DNA of 63,573 nt from an uncultured Mycobacterium sp. (GCA_900078375.1 FLQS01000032.1:1-63573), one strand, 5' to 3'; numbered from the stretch's first letter, positions 8,212-17,215 are shown. Notes: generated by a model not told the origin, from the sequence alone. Numbers and translations are program-made.

Positions 8212-9285
8212 TCAGCTGCCCCATCGCTGCGCAACGGCGACCGCGCGACTCTCCAGAGAGCGTACCCAGTTCGGGTCGATGATCGGGGTCAAACCTCGGC
8301 CACGCACGTAATCGTCGAAGGCCTCTATCGTCGTCCATTTCGGCGCAAAGCCCAACTCGGAGCGCATTCGCGTGGTGTCCATGACGCGCCCGTAATTTAG
8401 CCAGTCCATGTGGTCACGGTTGAGGTCGGAACTGCGGCCCGTTCTGCGCAACGAATTCAGCGCCCAAAAGCCGGGATTCGGCAACGGAAGCGCAACGCGG
8501 CCGGCCCGCCGGATTGCCTGCGACATCATGATCACGCCGTCGGCGCCGATGTTGAACGTGCCCGACTTGCCCGCCATCGTGGCGCGCTCCAGTGCCCCCA
8601 GCGCGTCCTGCTCGTGCAGGAGCTGCAGCCGCGCGTCGTGGCCGAGCACCGTTGTCACCACCGGGCCGGCCAGATAGCGCGACAACGCGGTATCCATGGC
8701 CGGGCCGATCATGTTGGCCAGCCGCAGGATCGTGACGGCGATATCGGGCCTGCGCCGGCCCAACCCGCGTACGTAGCCCTCGATGTCGATACTGTCGCGG
8801 GCGAAACCCTCACCCGGCGGCCGACGGCTGCTGCTGTCCTCGGTGTAGACCACCGGGTCGTGGGCGTGCGAACCGTAGACCTCGGAGGTCGACTTCAGGA
8901 TCACCCGGCGCACCGACGGCGCCTTCTGACACGCCGCGAACAACTGCATGGCACCCATCACGTTGATTTCCTTCAACGTGGCGCGCCCACCCGAGCGCGG
9001 GGCGTAGGAGGCCGCCGCGGCATGCACCACGGTGTCGACTTCGCCGTTACGGATCACCTTGGCGATAAACGGGTTTCGAATGTCGGCACGGACGAACTCG
9101 GCCCGGCCCATCCGACGCAGCATGTCCTTGCTCGGCGCGACGGCGTCGACGGCGATGACCTTGTCGATCAGCGGGTTCTGCGCCAACCGCGCGGTCAGGT
9201 ACCCACCGAGGAACCGGCATGCCCCGGTGACCAGCACAACCTTCGGGTAGTGCGGGGCTTCGGTGTCGGTGCCGCCGGAATCCAT
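8212..9285 (-). CDS. NAD-dependent epimerase/dehydratase-like protein (GalE2 type)
   Basis: An extended SDR-fold protein of 357 residues. The nucleotide-binding motif is VTGACRFLGGYL near residue 20. The usual Tyr-x-x-x-Lys active-site pair is not seen: the corresponding region reads GFARDSIDIEGYVRGL. The family in M. tuberculosis is annotated galE2 (Rv0501), but the missing pair makes true UDP-galactose epimerase activity doubtful. ATG start. It shares orientation with the acyltransferase, which may point to a lipid or glycolipid function. Confidence 0.85.
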   Translation of the reverse strand: MDSGGTDTEAPHYPKVVLVTGACRFLGGYLTARLAQNPLIDKVIAVDAVAPSKDMLRRMGRAEFVRADIRNPFIAKVIRNGEVDTVVHAAAASYAPRSGGRATLKEINVMGAMQLFAACQKAPSVRRVILKSTSEVYGSHAHDPVVYTEDSSSRRPPGEGFARDSIDIEGYVRGLGRRRPDIAVTILRLANMIGPAMDTALSRYLAGPVVTTVLGHDARLQLLHEQDALGALERATMAGKSGTFNIGADGVIMMSQAIRRAGRVALPLPNPGFWALNSLRRTGRSSDLNRDHMDWLNYGRVMDTTRMRSELGFAPKWTTIEAFDDYVRGRGLTPIIDPNWVRSLESRAVAVAQRWGS

Positions 9286-9370
9286 CAGGACAGCCTATCG
9301 GCCGCGACTGCGCGCGGCACGGCTCAACATCTGCCGGGCCAGGACTGGCCTGGTTTCCCGGCAGAGGAAA

Positions 9371-9472
9371 CTACTTGCCGAGTTTTCTGCGCTGGACCCG
9401 GGTACGACGCAGCAGCTTGCGGTGCTTCTTCTTCGACATGCGCTTGCGCCGCTTCTTGATGACTGAACCCAT
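9371..9472 (-). CDS. Small ribosomal subunit protein bS22 (33 aa)
   Basis: This frame encodes 33 residues beginning [18 protein letters not shown] and ending RRKLGK. That matches the very basic actinobacterial protein bS22 (AURKAIP1/COX24 family; Rv0500B in M. tuberculosis), which is known to sit in the mycobacterial 30S subunit. About two thirds of the residues are Lys or Arg. The ATG is at 9472, and the gene lies between the epimerase-like and BldC-like genes, as in other mycobacteria. It is easily missed because of its size. Confidence 0.93.
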
Positions 9473-9499
9473 GAAATCCGCTACCTAAACCTTTGCATT

Positions 9500-9517
9500 G
9501 CCTGCACCAGAGCAGGC
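9500..9517 (-). terminator. Short stem-loop between the BldC-like gene and bS22
   Basis: GCCTGC (9500-9505) and GCAGGC (9512-9517) form a 6-bp stem with a 6-nt loop. It lies downstream of the BldC-like stop and 28 bp upstream of the bS22 start. No U-run follows. It could be a weak terminator or a leader hairpin; chance pairing is possible. Confidence 0.3.
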
Positions 9518-9588
9518 TTCTCTATGTCCCGGACACCTTACCTAAGCAGGGATGCGGAACGGAAAACGGCCCGTATGAGACCAGCGAG

Positions 9589-9852
9589 TTAACCCGCGTC
9601 GAAGTAGGACGTCTCCAGCAAGTCGTGGACGGCCTTGGCATGCACCCGGAACGAACGACCCACCCGCACCGCCGGCAGCTCGCCGTTGTGCACCAGGCGG
9701 TACACCGTCATCTTGCTAACCCGCATCAGCGAGGCCACTTCCGCGACGGTCAGAAATTGAGCTCTGGCGGCCGGCGGGCTATCGGCGCCACCGGCATCCC
9801 GCGCCGATTTTCCAGCCGAATCCCGCGCCGATGGCCCGTTCATAGACGTCAT
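9589..9852 (-). CDS. BldC-like helix-turn-helix DNA-binding protein
   Basis: An 87-residue protein with a MerR/excisionase-type winged helix at about residues 32-80: LTVAEVASLMRVSKMTVYRL, then a wing LPAVRVGRSFRVH. It is the mycobacterial counterpart of Streptomyces BldC (Rv0500A). The first 30 residues are disordered and may be a start-site extension; the next in-frame Met is residue 4. In streptomycetes BldC represses development and binds direct repeats. The mycobacterial role is not known from this sequence. The 139 bp upstream (9853-9991) probably hold its promoter. Confidence 0.88.
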   Translation of the reverse strand: MTSMNGPSARDSAGKSARDAGGADSPPAARAQFLTVAEVASLMRVSKMTVYRLVHNGELPAVRVGRSFRVHAKAVHDLLETSYFDAG

Positions 9853-9991
9853 CGCAACCCAATCCGTCAGGCACGGGCAGTTCCAGCGGCTTCCCCACCG
9901 CTGGCACCCAGCCGTGCATACACGAGGAGAATAGCGTGGCCAATGGGGTTACTGCGACGGGTGTGGGTAGATCCATCAGAAAAATCTTGAA

Positions 9992-10855
9992 CTACTCTGA
10001 TGTAATTCCTAGCTGCTCAGAGCGTGTTTTCGCCGCGTCGATGGCAGCGACGACAGCCGTCCGCACCCCACCCTTTTCGAGTTCCCGCAGGCCAGCGGCG
10101 GTGGTCCCGCCCGGGGAGGTAACCATCGCCCGCAGCCGAGCCGGGGAGGTGTCCAGCCCGCTGTCTTCGCCAGCCGCACGCTCGCTGTCGAGGCGTTCCA
10201 GGAGCATTGCCGCCGATCCGGCCATCGTCTGCGCCGCAAGATCGGTCGCAACCGCTCTGCTGAGGCCGTTTGCAACCGCCGCGTCGACCAATGCTTCGAC
10301 GAAGAGGAAGAAATATGCGGGCCCCGAACCGGAGACCGCTGTGACGGCGTCGAGCTGGCTTTCGGGCACGGTCAGCACGTCGCCGATGCACTTGAACACC
10401 GCCGAGACGTCGGCGAGCTGCTCAGCCGTGGCAAACCGGCCCTTAGCAAGCGCGCTGACGCCCGCACCGACCAAAGCCGGGGCGTTGGGCATCACCCGGA
10501 CCACCGGTGAGCCAGCGGGCAGCCGGGCCTCATAAAAGCCGATCGTGACACCCGCGACGACGGTGACGAAGACCTGTTCGATGGTGTCGCTCTCGGCCTG
10601 GGCGGCGGCGTCGGCGATCTCGGTGACGACCGACTCCGCATCGGCGGGTTTCACGGCGACGATCACGAACGCCGCGGTTTCCACCGCCTCGGCGACGGTG
10701 GCCATCCGGACCGAGTACTTCTCGGCCAGGTAGCGGGCCCGTTCCGGCATCCGTTCCGACACCACGAGGTCTTTGACCTGCCGGCCCGCCCGAAGGAGCC
10801 CGGCGAGGATCGCCTCGCCCATACTGCCGCCGCCGATGATCGCGATTCTGGCCAT
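9992..10855 (-). CDS. proC: Pyrroline-5-carboxylate reductase
   Basis: ProC reduces 1-pyrroline-5-carboxylate to proline with NAD(P)H. The 287-residue protein starts MARIAIIGGGSMGEAI (Rossmann glycines) and contains AVSGSGPAYFFLFVEAL and the C-terminal SPGGTT motif typical of the family. The ATG is at 10855; the reading frame stays open upstream, but that part overlaps the thioesterase-family neighbour and is not coding-like. It is probably co-transcribed with the thioesterase gene 31 bp upstream. Confidence 0.95.
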   Translation of the reverse strand: MARIAIIGGGSMGEAILAGLLRAGRQVKDLVVSERMPERARYLAEKYSVRMATVAEAVETAAFVIVAVKPADAESVVTEIADAAAQAESDTIEQVFVTVVAGVTIGFYEARLPAGSPVVRVMPNAPALVGAGVSALAKGRFATAEQLADVSAVFKCIGDVLTVPESQLDAVTAVSGSGPAYFFLFVEALVDAAVANGLSRAVATDLAAQTMAGSAAMLLERLDSERAAGEDSGLDTSPARLRAMVTSPGGTTAAGLRELEKGGVRTAVVAAIDAAKTRSEQLGITSE

Positions 10856-10886
10856 GTCGGAAGACCCTAGCGGGCCTGAGCAAGCG

Positions 10887-11687
10887 TTATTGGGCGGGCA
10901 CCAAGGCCAGCTGGCGGGTCTGCACGATGATCCGCCCCGCACTGTCGACGACGGTGTGGTCCTCGTCGAACCAGTCCTGACCGATCTGCGTCGTCGTACA
11001 GGCCACCCGCAGCCAGCCGTCATCGGGCAGGCCCCGGAGGTAGGCGGTCATCTGCACGGTAGGCGCCCAGCCGCGGCGGTTCACCGCGTAGCAGACCGGC
11101 ACCGAGATGTCGCCGCACATCAGCGCGAACAACACGTCTACCGGACCCTCTTTGGGCCGAACCCAGATCTTGAACACCGGTGCGCCGGCCCCGTTGACCG
11201 TTTCGGTCAGCTCGGGTCGGATGTCGCAGCCGCGAGCAAGATTGTTGATCGCCGCCGCGGGATGGCCAGGGCCGATCGGCTCGATGTGCGCGGGCGGCTC
11301 CACGCTCATCAGCGCCGTCACCGGATTGGCGGACAGCAAGGGCTCGACGTGGTGCTCCGGATCACCCAGCGTGACGACGGTGCGCACGCAGATGCGCTCG
11401 CCCTGCGACAGCGCCACGTCGACCAGGCCGATGCGGCGGCCGCGCTTCTGCACGGCGGTGATCAGCCGGACCGGTCCGGGGTCGGGCGCGGACAGAAAAT
11501 CCGCCGATACCGCCACCGGCTCGAAGGCTGCATGCGCATACGCCTCCCGAGCCGCCTTGGCGCACAACGCCAGCATCACACCGCCGTGGATCTTCGGCCC
11601 AATTGTCCAGTGCTCGTTGAGGTTTGCCTCGAAGCCGTTCTCGATCGGCTGTAACACCATCGCATCGTCGAACCGGGGGTACATCAA
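10887..11687 (-). CDS. Thioesterase family protein (double hot-dog)
   Basis: A 266-residue protein with the layout of mycobacterial acyl-CoA thioesterase-like proteins (Rv0499 type). The N-terminal hot-dog contains IGPKIHGGVMLALCAKAA near residue 30. A second hot-dog follows at about residues 140-260 (WAPTVQMTAYLRG). The substrate is unknown. ATG at 11687. It lies between the TIM-barrel gene and proC on the same strand, so it is likely part of one transcript. Confidence 0.82.
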   Translation of the reverse strand: MMYPRFDDAMVLQPIENGFEANLNEHWTIGPKIHGGVMLALCAKAAREAYAHAAFEPVAVSADFLSAPDPGPVRLITAVQKRGRRIGLVDVALSQGERICVRTVVTLGDPEHHVEPLLSANPVTALMSVEPPAHIEPIGPGHPAAAINNLARGCDIRPELTETVNGAGAPVFKIWVRPKEGPVDVLFALMCGDISVPVCYAVNRRGWAPTVQMTAYLRGLPDDGWLRVACTTTQIGQDWFDEDHTVVDSAGRIIVQTRQLALVPAQ

Positions 11688-11699
11688 TGCCTTTCTCGC

Positions 11700-12545
11700 T
11701 CAACGCAACAGATGAGTGCGCGCGAACTGGAGCGACTCGACCAGCAGCGCTTCTCGCTCGGCTTTTGTGCGTGCACCCGAGGTGGTGACCTCGAGGATCA
11801 CATGCCCGGTGAAGTCGCTCGCCGCCAGCATCTGGCACACCTCGACGGTCGGCTGTGTCCCGCGGCCGGGCACCAGGTGTTCATCGGTCGACGCACCGTT
11901 GCCGTCGCACAGGTGCAGGTGTACCAGCCCGGAGCCCATCCGCTCGGCCATCTCCAGGGCGTCGGTGCCCGCCGTCGCGGTATGCGACAGGTCCAGCGTG
12001 TAGTGGGCGTGGTTGCCATCGAGCGGGTCATAGGACGGCGCGAACGCCGAAATCCCCACGCCGGGACGGCCACCGCGCTTACGCATCCGTTCGATAGACG
12101 GATCCCCGGAGCCGAAGAGCCGGTCGGTCCGGAACGGGAACATGTTCTCCACCGCGACCAGCACATCGCTGCGGCTCTCCAGCTCGGCCACCTGCTCGCT
12201 GAATCCGTCGGCGTAGCGGCGCTGCCAGCGGAACGGCGGGTGCACCACCACGGTCTGCGCGCCAAGACGTTCGGCGGCCTGCACGCTGCGAGTCAGCTTC
12301 GGGATGGGGTTGGCCCCCCAGACCCGTTGGGAGATCAGCAGACAGGGCGCATGGACCGACAACACCGGCATGTCGTAGCGGCGCGACAACTTGGCGATCG
12401 CCCCGACGTCCTGGCTGACCGTCTCGGCCCACACCATGAGTTCGACACCGTCATAACCCAATTCGGCTGCGTACTCGAAAGCGGCCTCGGTCCTCAGCGG
12501 ATAGACCGAGGCCGTCGACAGACCGACCTTGATTGCGGGGCGCAC
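11700..12545 (-). CDS. Sugar phosphate isomerase/epimerase family TIM-barrel protein
   Basis: A 281-residue xylose-isomerase-like TIM barrel (AP endonuclease family 2 fold). Markers include YDGVELMVWAETV near residue 32, VENMFPF, and metal-site-like HLHLCDGNG near residue 210. The start is GTG at 12545 (VRPAIKVGLSTASVYPL); upstream in-frame sequence falls inside the neighbouring membrane-protein gene. No reaction can be assigned. Confidence 0.83.
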   Translation of the reverse strand: MRPAIKVGLSTASVYPLRTEAAFEYAAELGYDGVELMVWAETVSQDVGAIAKLSRRYDMPVLSVHAPCLLISQRVWGANPIPKLTRSVQAAERLGAQTVVVHPPFRWQRRYADGFSEQVAELESRSDVLVAVENMFPFRTDRLFGSGDPSIERMRKRGGRPGVGISAFAPSYDPLDGNHAHYTLDLSHTATAGTDALEMAERMGSGLVHLHLCDGNGASTDEHLVPGRGTQPTVEVCQMLAASDFTGHVILEVTTSGARTKAEREALLVESLQFARTHLLR

Positions 12546-12552
12546 TGATGAA

Positions 12553-13590
12553 TCAGGTCGATTGCAACAGCGCCAACGGTCCGAGTGTGACCAGCGCCCC
12601 GACCGCAACCGCGATCAGAGTGCTGGCGATGTCCTCGGTTTTCCGGACGATTCGGACAGCCACCACGAGGCCAAGGATGACCAGTACCGACAGCACGAGG
12701 GCGACGATATTGTTCCACCGCCAGAGCTGGTCGAAAGCGATGAACAACCCGGCGCCGAACGCGACGGCCAGAATCGATTGGCCGACCACCAGAAGGGCGC
12801 GCCACAGCGTGGTGAGCTTGCCCTCGCGGGGATACTCCTCGGCTGCTTCGGCAGCCACGTCGGTAGCCGCCACGTCGCGGTCGAGTCCGTCGTCTTGCTC
12901 GACGCCGCGCCGAGCCAGATCGTCGGCCACTGTCTGGCCGCTGAACAGCGTGCCACCGGAAGACCGCAAATACGACTGCAGCTCGGCGGCCTCGGCGACC
13001 TGCTCGTCAGGTGCCAGATCCAGCGCCGGCGCCGCTTCATCGAGTGGGTCAAAAGCCATGTGTTCGGCGTCAGATGCATCAGCGGCCCCTGCGGCTGATC
13101 CGTCCGCCGCGGGCTGTTGTTCGGGTCGACGCAGGGGGCGTGGGTCGTAGCTGCGCTCAGGGCTGCGGTCACGGCGTGGGAGCGGGCTGTCCGCGCGCAC
13201 CGGGGGTTCGTCGAAGGGCCGCGCCGGTGCCTCTGCCGCGTCGTCGACCGCGGCGGCCGATCCGTTGGTGGCGGGCAGTTCGACCGCCTCGGGAGCCGCC
13301 GCCTCCTCATCGACTGTCTCGGCTACGGGCTCGGCTACGGGCTGGTCGACGGGCTCCTCGATCGCCTCGACGTCGGTCACCTCGACCTCGACATCGCGCG
13401 TGATCGGAATCTCGCCGGTCCGAATGATCGGGATCTCGCCAGTCAGTTCGGCGACGGTCACGGCGTCACTGTTGCCGCGCCGACGACGGCGCCGCCCCCC
13501 GACCGGCGGCGAGCCGATCGTTCCGTTCTTGGCGAGCAGCTCGGCGACTGAAATGGGCCGGCTGTTCTCGCTGTCATCTGGTGCAGTCAT
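12553..13590 (-). CDS. Conserved mycobacterial membrane protein with long disordered N-terminus
   Basis: A 345-residue protein. Residues 1-220 are rich in Glu, Asp, Pro and Ala and look disordered, with repeated GEIPI(I/T)R segments near residues 51-63. Three hydrophobic segments lie at about residues 260-282, 287-308 and 318-340, so the C-terminus is in the membrane and the acidic part is probably cytoplasmic. It matches the Rv0497 position. Its first 4 bp overlap the stop of the upstream ppx-like gene (ATGA), so it is translationally coupled. Function is unknown. Confidence 0.85.
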   Translation of the reverse strand: MTAPDDSENSRPISVAELLAKNGTIGSPPVGGRRRRRRGNSDAVTVAELTGEIPIIRTGEIPITRDVEVEVTDVEAIEEPVDQPVAEPVAETVDEEAAAPEAVELPATNGSAAAVDDAAEAPARPFDEPPVRADSPLPRRDRSPERSYDPRPLRRPEQQPAADGSAAGAADASDAEHMAFDPLDEAAPALDLAPDEQVAEAAELQSYLRSSGGTLFSGQTVADDLARRGVEQDDGLDRDVAATDVAAEAAEEYPREGKLTTLWRALLVVGQSILAVAFGAGLFIAFDQLWRWNNIVALVLSVLVILGLVVAVRIVRKTEDIASTLIAVAVGALVTLGPLALLQST

Positions 13591-14603
13591 CGTGTGCCTC
13601 TCGATCGGGCGCCAGTCGACCGATCAAAACCCTTGTTTCCAGCATCCCCCACGGAGGTTTCTACCAGGGCAGTTCCATCAGCTTCGCTGTCGAGTCGGCG
13701 CAGGATAATGCCCTCGCGCAGTGCCCAGGGACAGATGTCGACCGATTCCAACGACAGTGCTCGCATGCTTGCCTCCGCCACCAGAGCGCCGGCCACGATC
13801 TGTGGCGCCCGCTCGGCACTGACTCCCTCCAACTCGGCACGATCTGTCGTGGTCATCCTAGAGATGAAAGATATGAGCTGCCTCAGACCGTTGGCCGTCA
13901 GCGTTCGCTTGACCCTGGGCCCGGCACCCGAGGGTGCCGCACCGGTGAGGCGGGCCAGCGAGCGGAACGTTTTCGACGTCGCCACCGCGAGGTCGGGTAG
14001 CCCGGCGTCCAGGACGAACGCACTGGCCTCGGCAAGTTCGTTGTCCAGCCAGTCGCGGAGCATCGCCACCCGGCGCCGGCCCGGCGGATCATCGGGCAGC
14101 CACTCGCGGGTGAGCCGGCCGGCGCCCAGCGGCAGCGACAACGCCACCTCGGGCGCCTCGTCGACCCCGTTGGACAGCTCCAGCGATCCGCCGCCGATGT
14201 CAAGGTTGATGATCCGCCCAGCACTCCAGCCGTACCACCGCCGGACGGCCAGGAAGGTCAGCCGGGATTCGTTAGCACCGGACAGGACCTGCAGGTTCAC
14301 CCCGGTGTCGGCCAGCACACGAGCAAGGACGTCCTCAGAGTTCTTGGCGTCGCGGACCGCGGACGTGGCGAACGCCATCAAATCCGCGCAACCGGAGCTC
14401 GCCGCGATCTTGGCGAACTCGTCGACGGTGTCGACCAGCTTGTCGGCGCCACGGCGGGTGAGCTTGCCGGAGTCGTCGATCGCCTCGGCGAGGCGCAACG
14501 CGGCCTTGGTCGAGCTCATCGGAGTTGGATGCCCGCCACGGTGTGCATCGACCACCAGCAGATGAACCGTATTGCTACCCACGTCGAGCACGCCTAATCG
14601 CAC
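13587..14603 (-). CDS. Ppx/GppA exopolyphosphatase-family protein
   Basis: An ASKHA-fold phosphatase of 338 residues. The N-terminal LGVLDVGSNTVHLLVVDAH and the central INLDIGGGSLEL motifs are the phosphate-binding loops of the Ppx/GppA family. Members cleave polyphosphate or pppGpp; which one is used cannot be read from the sequence (Rv0496, called ppx1 or ppx2 in different sources, is the syntenic gene). The GTG start is at 14603. The divergent DUF3109 gene starts 97 bp away, so the two may share a promoter region. Confidence 0.9.
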   Translation of the reverse strand: MRLGVLDVGSNTVHLLVVDAHRGGHPTPMSSTKAALRLAEAIDDSGKLTRRGADKLVDTVDEFAKIAASSGCADLMAFATSAVRDAKNSEDVLARVLADTGVNLQVLSGANESRLTFLAVRRWYGWSAGRIINLDIGGGSLELSNGVDEAPEVALSLPLGAGRLTREWLPDDPPGRRRVAMLRDWLDNELAEASAFVLDAGLPDLAVATSKTFRSLARLTGAAPSGAGPRVKRTLTANGLRQLISFISRMTTTDRAELEGVSAERAPQIVAGALVAEASMRALSLESVDICPWALREGIILRRLDSEADGTALVETSVGDAGNKGFDRSTGARSRGTR

Positions 14604-14699
14604 GTGAACAAAACTAGCGTGACCACGGCGCGCTCCACGTGCGACATGGGGCAAAAGCCAACGAGAAGGCCGAGCGCATGTGGACTACCGTTGGGCGCT

Positions 14700-15476
14700 G
14701 TGACAAACGGGCACGTGCAAGAAGTTGAACTGGACTTCCCTCGTGAGTGGGTTGAGTTCTACGACCCGGACGATCCAGAACATCTCATCGCCGCGGATCT
14801 GACCTGGCTGCTGTCCCACTGGACGTGTGTCTTCGGGACCCCGGCCTGCAAGGGCACGGTTGAGGGCCGCCCGGACGACGGCTGCTGCTCACACGGGGCG
14901 TTCCTGTCCGATGACGACGACCGCGCCAACCTCGACGATGCCGTCAAGCAGCTGACCGATGCCGATTGGCAGTTCCGGGACAAGGGTCTGGGCCGCAAGG
15001 GCTACCTGGAGAAGGACGAGTACGACGACGAACCCGCCCTGCGCACCCGCAAATACAAGGGCGCCTGCATCTTCCTCAACCGTCCGGGCTTCCCGACCGG
15101 CATCGGCTGTGCCCTGCACACCAAGGCGATCAAGCTCGGAGTCGAACCGCTGACGATGAAACCCGAGGTGTGCTGGCAGCTTCCCATCCGGCGCACCCAG
15201 GAGCGGATCACCCGGCCTGACGGCAGCGAGATCCTCAAGACCACGATCACCGAATACGACCGGCGTGGCTGGGGCGAGGGTGGCTTGGACCTGCACTGGT
15301 ATTGCACCGGCGACCCGGCGGCCCACGTCGGGAAAAAGCAGGTGTGGCAGTCCTACGGTCCCGAACTGACCGCGCTGATTGGTGAGAAGGCGTACACGGA
15401 ACTGGCGGCCATGTGCAAACGACGCGGTGGTTTTCCGCTCCTGGCCATCCACCCAGCCACCCGCGCTGCCCAGTAG
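14700..15476 (+). CDS. DUF3109 family protein
   Basis: A 258-residue cytoplasmic-looking protein of the DUF3109 type (Rv0495c position). Several conserved-looking Cys residues are present: WTCVFGTPACKG, DDGCCSHG, KGACIFL, GIGCALH, PEVCW and WYCTGD. This suggests a metal or Fe-S site, but none is proven. GTG at 14700 is preferred; in-frame alternatives lie at 14646 (ATG) and 14604 (GTG), the latter abutting the divergent ppx start and leaving no promoter space. Function is unknown. Confidence 0.82.
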   Translation: MTNGHVQEVELDFPREWVEFYDPDDPEHLIAADLTWLLSHWTCVFGTPACKGTVEGRPDDGCCSHGAFLSDDDDRANLDDAVKQLTDADWQFRDKGLGRKGYLEKDEYDDEPALRTRKYKGACIFLNRPGFPTGIGCALHTKAIKLGVEPLTMKPEVCWQLPIRRTQERITRPDGSEILKTTITEYDRRGWGEGGLDLHWYCTGDPAAHVGKKQVWQSYGPELTALIGEKAYTELAAMCKRRGGFPLLAIHPATRAAQ

Positions 15477-15513
15477 CCGCTTCAGACCTTCGATCGCAAT
15501 GAGATACCTGTTG

Positions 15514-15549
15514 GCTAAATCTGCCGAAGTGACTATTTGCTAAATCTGC
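15514..15549. promoter_or_regulatory. Direct repeat GCTAAATCTGC upstream of the glycosylphosphotransferase
   Basis: GCTAAATCTGC occurs at 15514-15524 and again at 15539-15549, 25 bp apart; the wider match is 13 of 14 bases (TTGGCTAAATCTGC and TTTGCTAAATCTGC). It is AT-rich against a GC-rich background and lies 119 bp before the proposed start of the next gene. Paired direct repeats are a common binding pattern for response regulators. The binding protein is not known. The rest of 15477-15667 shows no gene. Confidence 0.4.
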
Positions 15550-15667
15550 ATCACTCTGCGCAAAACAGGTGATGTACGTCATCCGGCTCAGTGGTTGCCT
15601 TCCGACCTAACCGGAGTTACGGTGCAGTTAATAGCAGTTCCTCCGATACCGAGGGCAAATTTTCGCT

Positions 15668-17215
15668 GTGTTGGCTGAACAGTCCGATAACCACATCTCA
15701 GTTGGTGATGGATGGGACAAGTATCTTCGCCAAAACTCAACCTCAGCGTTAATTAATGGGAACAGCATCCCCACCCTGTGGCCCGAGACGCGCGCCTCGC
15801 TGCGCGAGACCCGGCATGTCCGGCACTCCAAGAGAATGGTCCTCAGCGACGCCGCAATTATTTGCTCAGTGTTGGCTGTCGCGACCGTGCTGGTGTTTGC
15901 CGGCGAACCGGATGCATTGCTGACCTATGCCGCGGGCTCGGCCGCCTTGGCCGCCGTGTGGATGGCCGGGCTGGGTCTCAACGGCTACCGCGCACGCCGG
16001 GTGGTCGGCCGCCACGTCAGCGAGTACACGAGCGTTGCACTGGCCACATTGCAGCTCTTTGGCCTGATCGCGATCGGTGCCCTGCTGTTGCACGTCGACA
16101 TCTCGCGGAGTTATCTCGCGATCGCCTTCCCGTCCGGCCTGATCGGACTGCTGTTGAGCCGCCACCACTGGCGCCGGGTGGCGACCGCTGAACTCAGCCG
16201 CACCGAGCATCAAGTCTCAGTGCTCGTTGTGGGTAGCTCGAGATCGGCCGCCGACGTCGCCGCCACCTTCGTCCGAGACTCCAAAGCCGGGTACCGCGTC
16301 GTCGGGATCTGTACCCCCGAGGGGCCGACAGCGGACGATTGCAGCGTGGACGTCGACGGACAGGCCATCCCCGTCGTCGGGATCGACCAGGCCATCGCCG
16401 ATGCGGTGCGCCACACCAGGGCGCACACCGTCGCGCTGACGGCCACCGATCATCTTCACCCCACCGAGATCCGCCGGCTGATCTGGGAACTCGACTCGCT
16501 GGGTGTGGATCTTCTGATCGCCCCAGGGCTGGTCGACGTCGCCGAAGATCGGTTGCACAGCCGCCCCGTCGCTGGAATGGCCATGTTCGAGGTGACCAGG
16601 CCCCAGTACGAAGGGGCGAACTCGGCCGCCAAGCGCGCCTTCGACATCGTTTTCACCACCATCGCGATGATCGTGGTCGCGCCTCTGTTCGCGCTAACGG
16701 CACTCGCGGTGCGACTGTCGGGCCCCGGACCGGTTTTCTACGTGTCCGAGCGGATCGGCCTCAAGGGCACCACGTTCAAGATGCTCAAGTTCCGCAGCAT
16801 GGTCGACGGTGCCGACGCCGGCGCGTCAGCGATGATCTCGGCCGACGGCACCAGCCCGATGTTCTGGAAGGCCAAGGACGATCCGCGGGTCTCCCGGGTC
16901 GGGAAGGTCATTCGCAAATACAGCATTGACGAGCTACCCCAGTTCATCAATGTGCTGCGTGGCCAGATGAGCGTTGTCGGGCCCCGGCCGCAGGTCCGCC
17001 GCGAGGTCGACTCGTACGACTATCTGGTTCGCCGGCGGTTGAGCGTCAAGCCTGGTGTGACCGGTCTGTGGCAGGTCAGCGGACGGTCGGACCTCCAGAC
17101 CGAGGACGCCGTCCGGCTGGACCTGAGCTACATCGAGAACTGGTCGCCGATCAAGGATCTGGTGATCATCGTCAAGACGATCAAGACCGTCTTGGCCGGC
17201 GACGGCGCCTACTGA
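15668..17215 (+). CDS. Polyprenyl glycosylphosphotransferase (WcaJ/PssY-like)
   Basis: A 515-residue membrane enzyme expected to transfer a sugar-1-phosphate from a nucleotide sugar to undecaprenyl/decaprenyl phosphate, starting an exopolysaccharide or glycan. Hydrophobic segments cluster at about residues 55-160. A CoA-binding-like Rossmann region follows (VLVVGSSRSAADVA, about 180-300). The C-terminal transferase domain starts at KRAFDIVFTTIAMI and contains LKFRSMVDG, SIDELPQFINVL, VVGPRPQVR and PGVTGLWQVSGR. No glycosyltransferase, flippase or polymerase gene is adjacent, so it is an orphan here. The start is uncertain (GTG 15668; no other good Met until about residue 57). It is convergent with regX3, 10 bp apart. 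Confidence 0.9.
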   Translation: MLAEQSDNHISVGDGWDKYLRQNSTSALINGNSIPTLWPETRASLRETRHVRHSKRMVLSDAAIICSVLAVATVLVFAGEPDALLTYAAGSAALAAVWMAGLGLNGYRARRVVGRHVSEYTSVALATLQLFGLIAIGALLLHVDISRSYLAIAFPSGLIGLLLSRHHWRRVATAELSRTEHQVSVLVVGSSRSAADVAATFVRDSKAGYRVVGICTPEGPTADDCSVDVDGQAIPVVGIDQAIADAVRHTRAHTVALTATDHLHPTEIRRLIWELDSLGVDLLIAPGLVDVAEDRLHSRPVAGMAMFEVTRPQYEGANSAAKRAFDIVFTTIAMIVVAPLFALTALAVRLSGPGPVFYVSERIGLKGTTFKMLKFRSMVDGADAGASAMISADGTSPMFWKAKDDPRVSRVGKVIRKYSIDELPQFINVLRGQMSVVGPRPQVRREVDSYDYLVRRRLSVKPGVTGLWQVSGRSDLQTEDAVRLDLSYIENWSPIKDLVIIVKTIKTVLAGDGAY

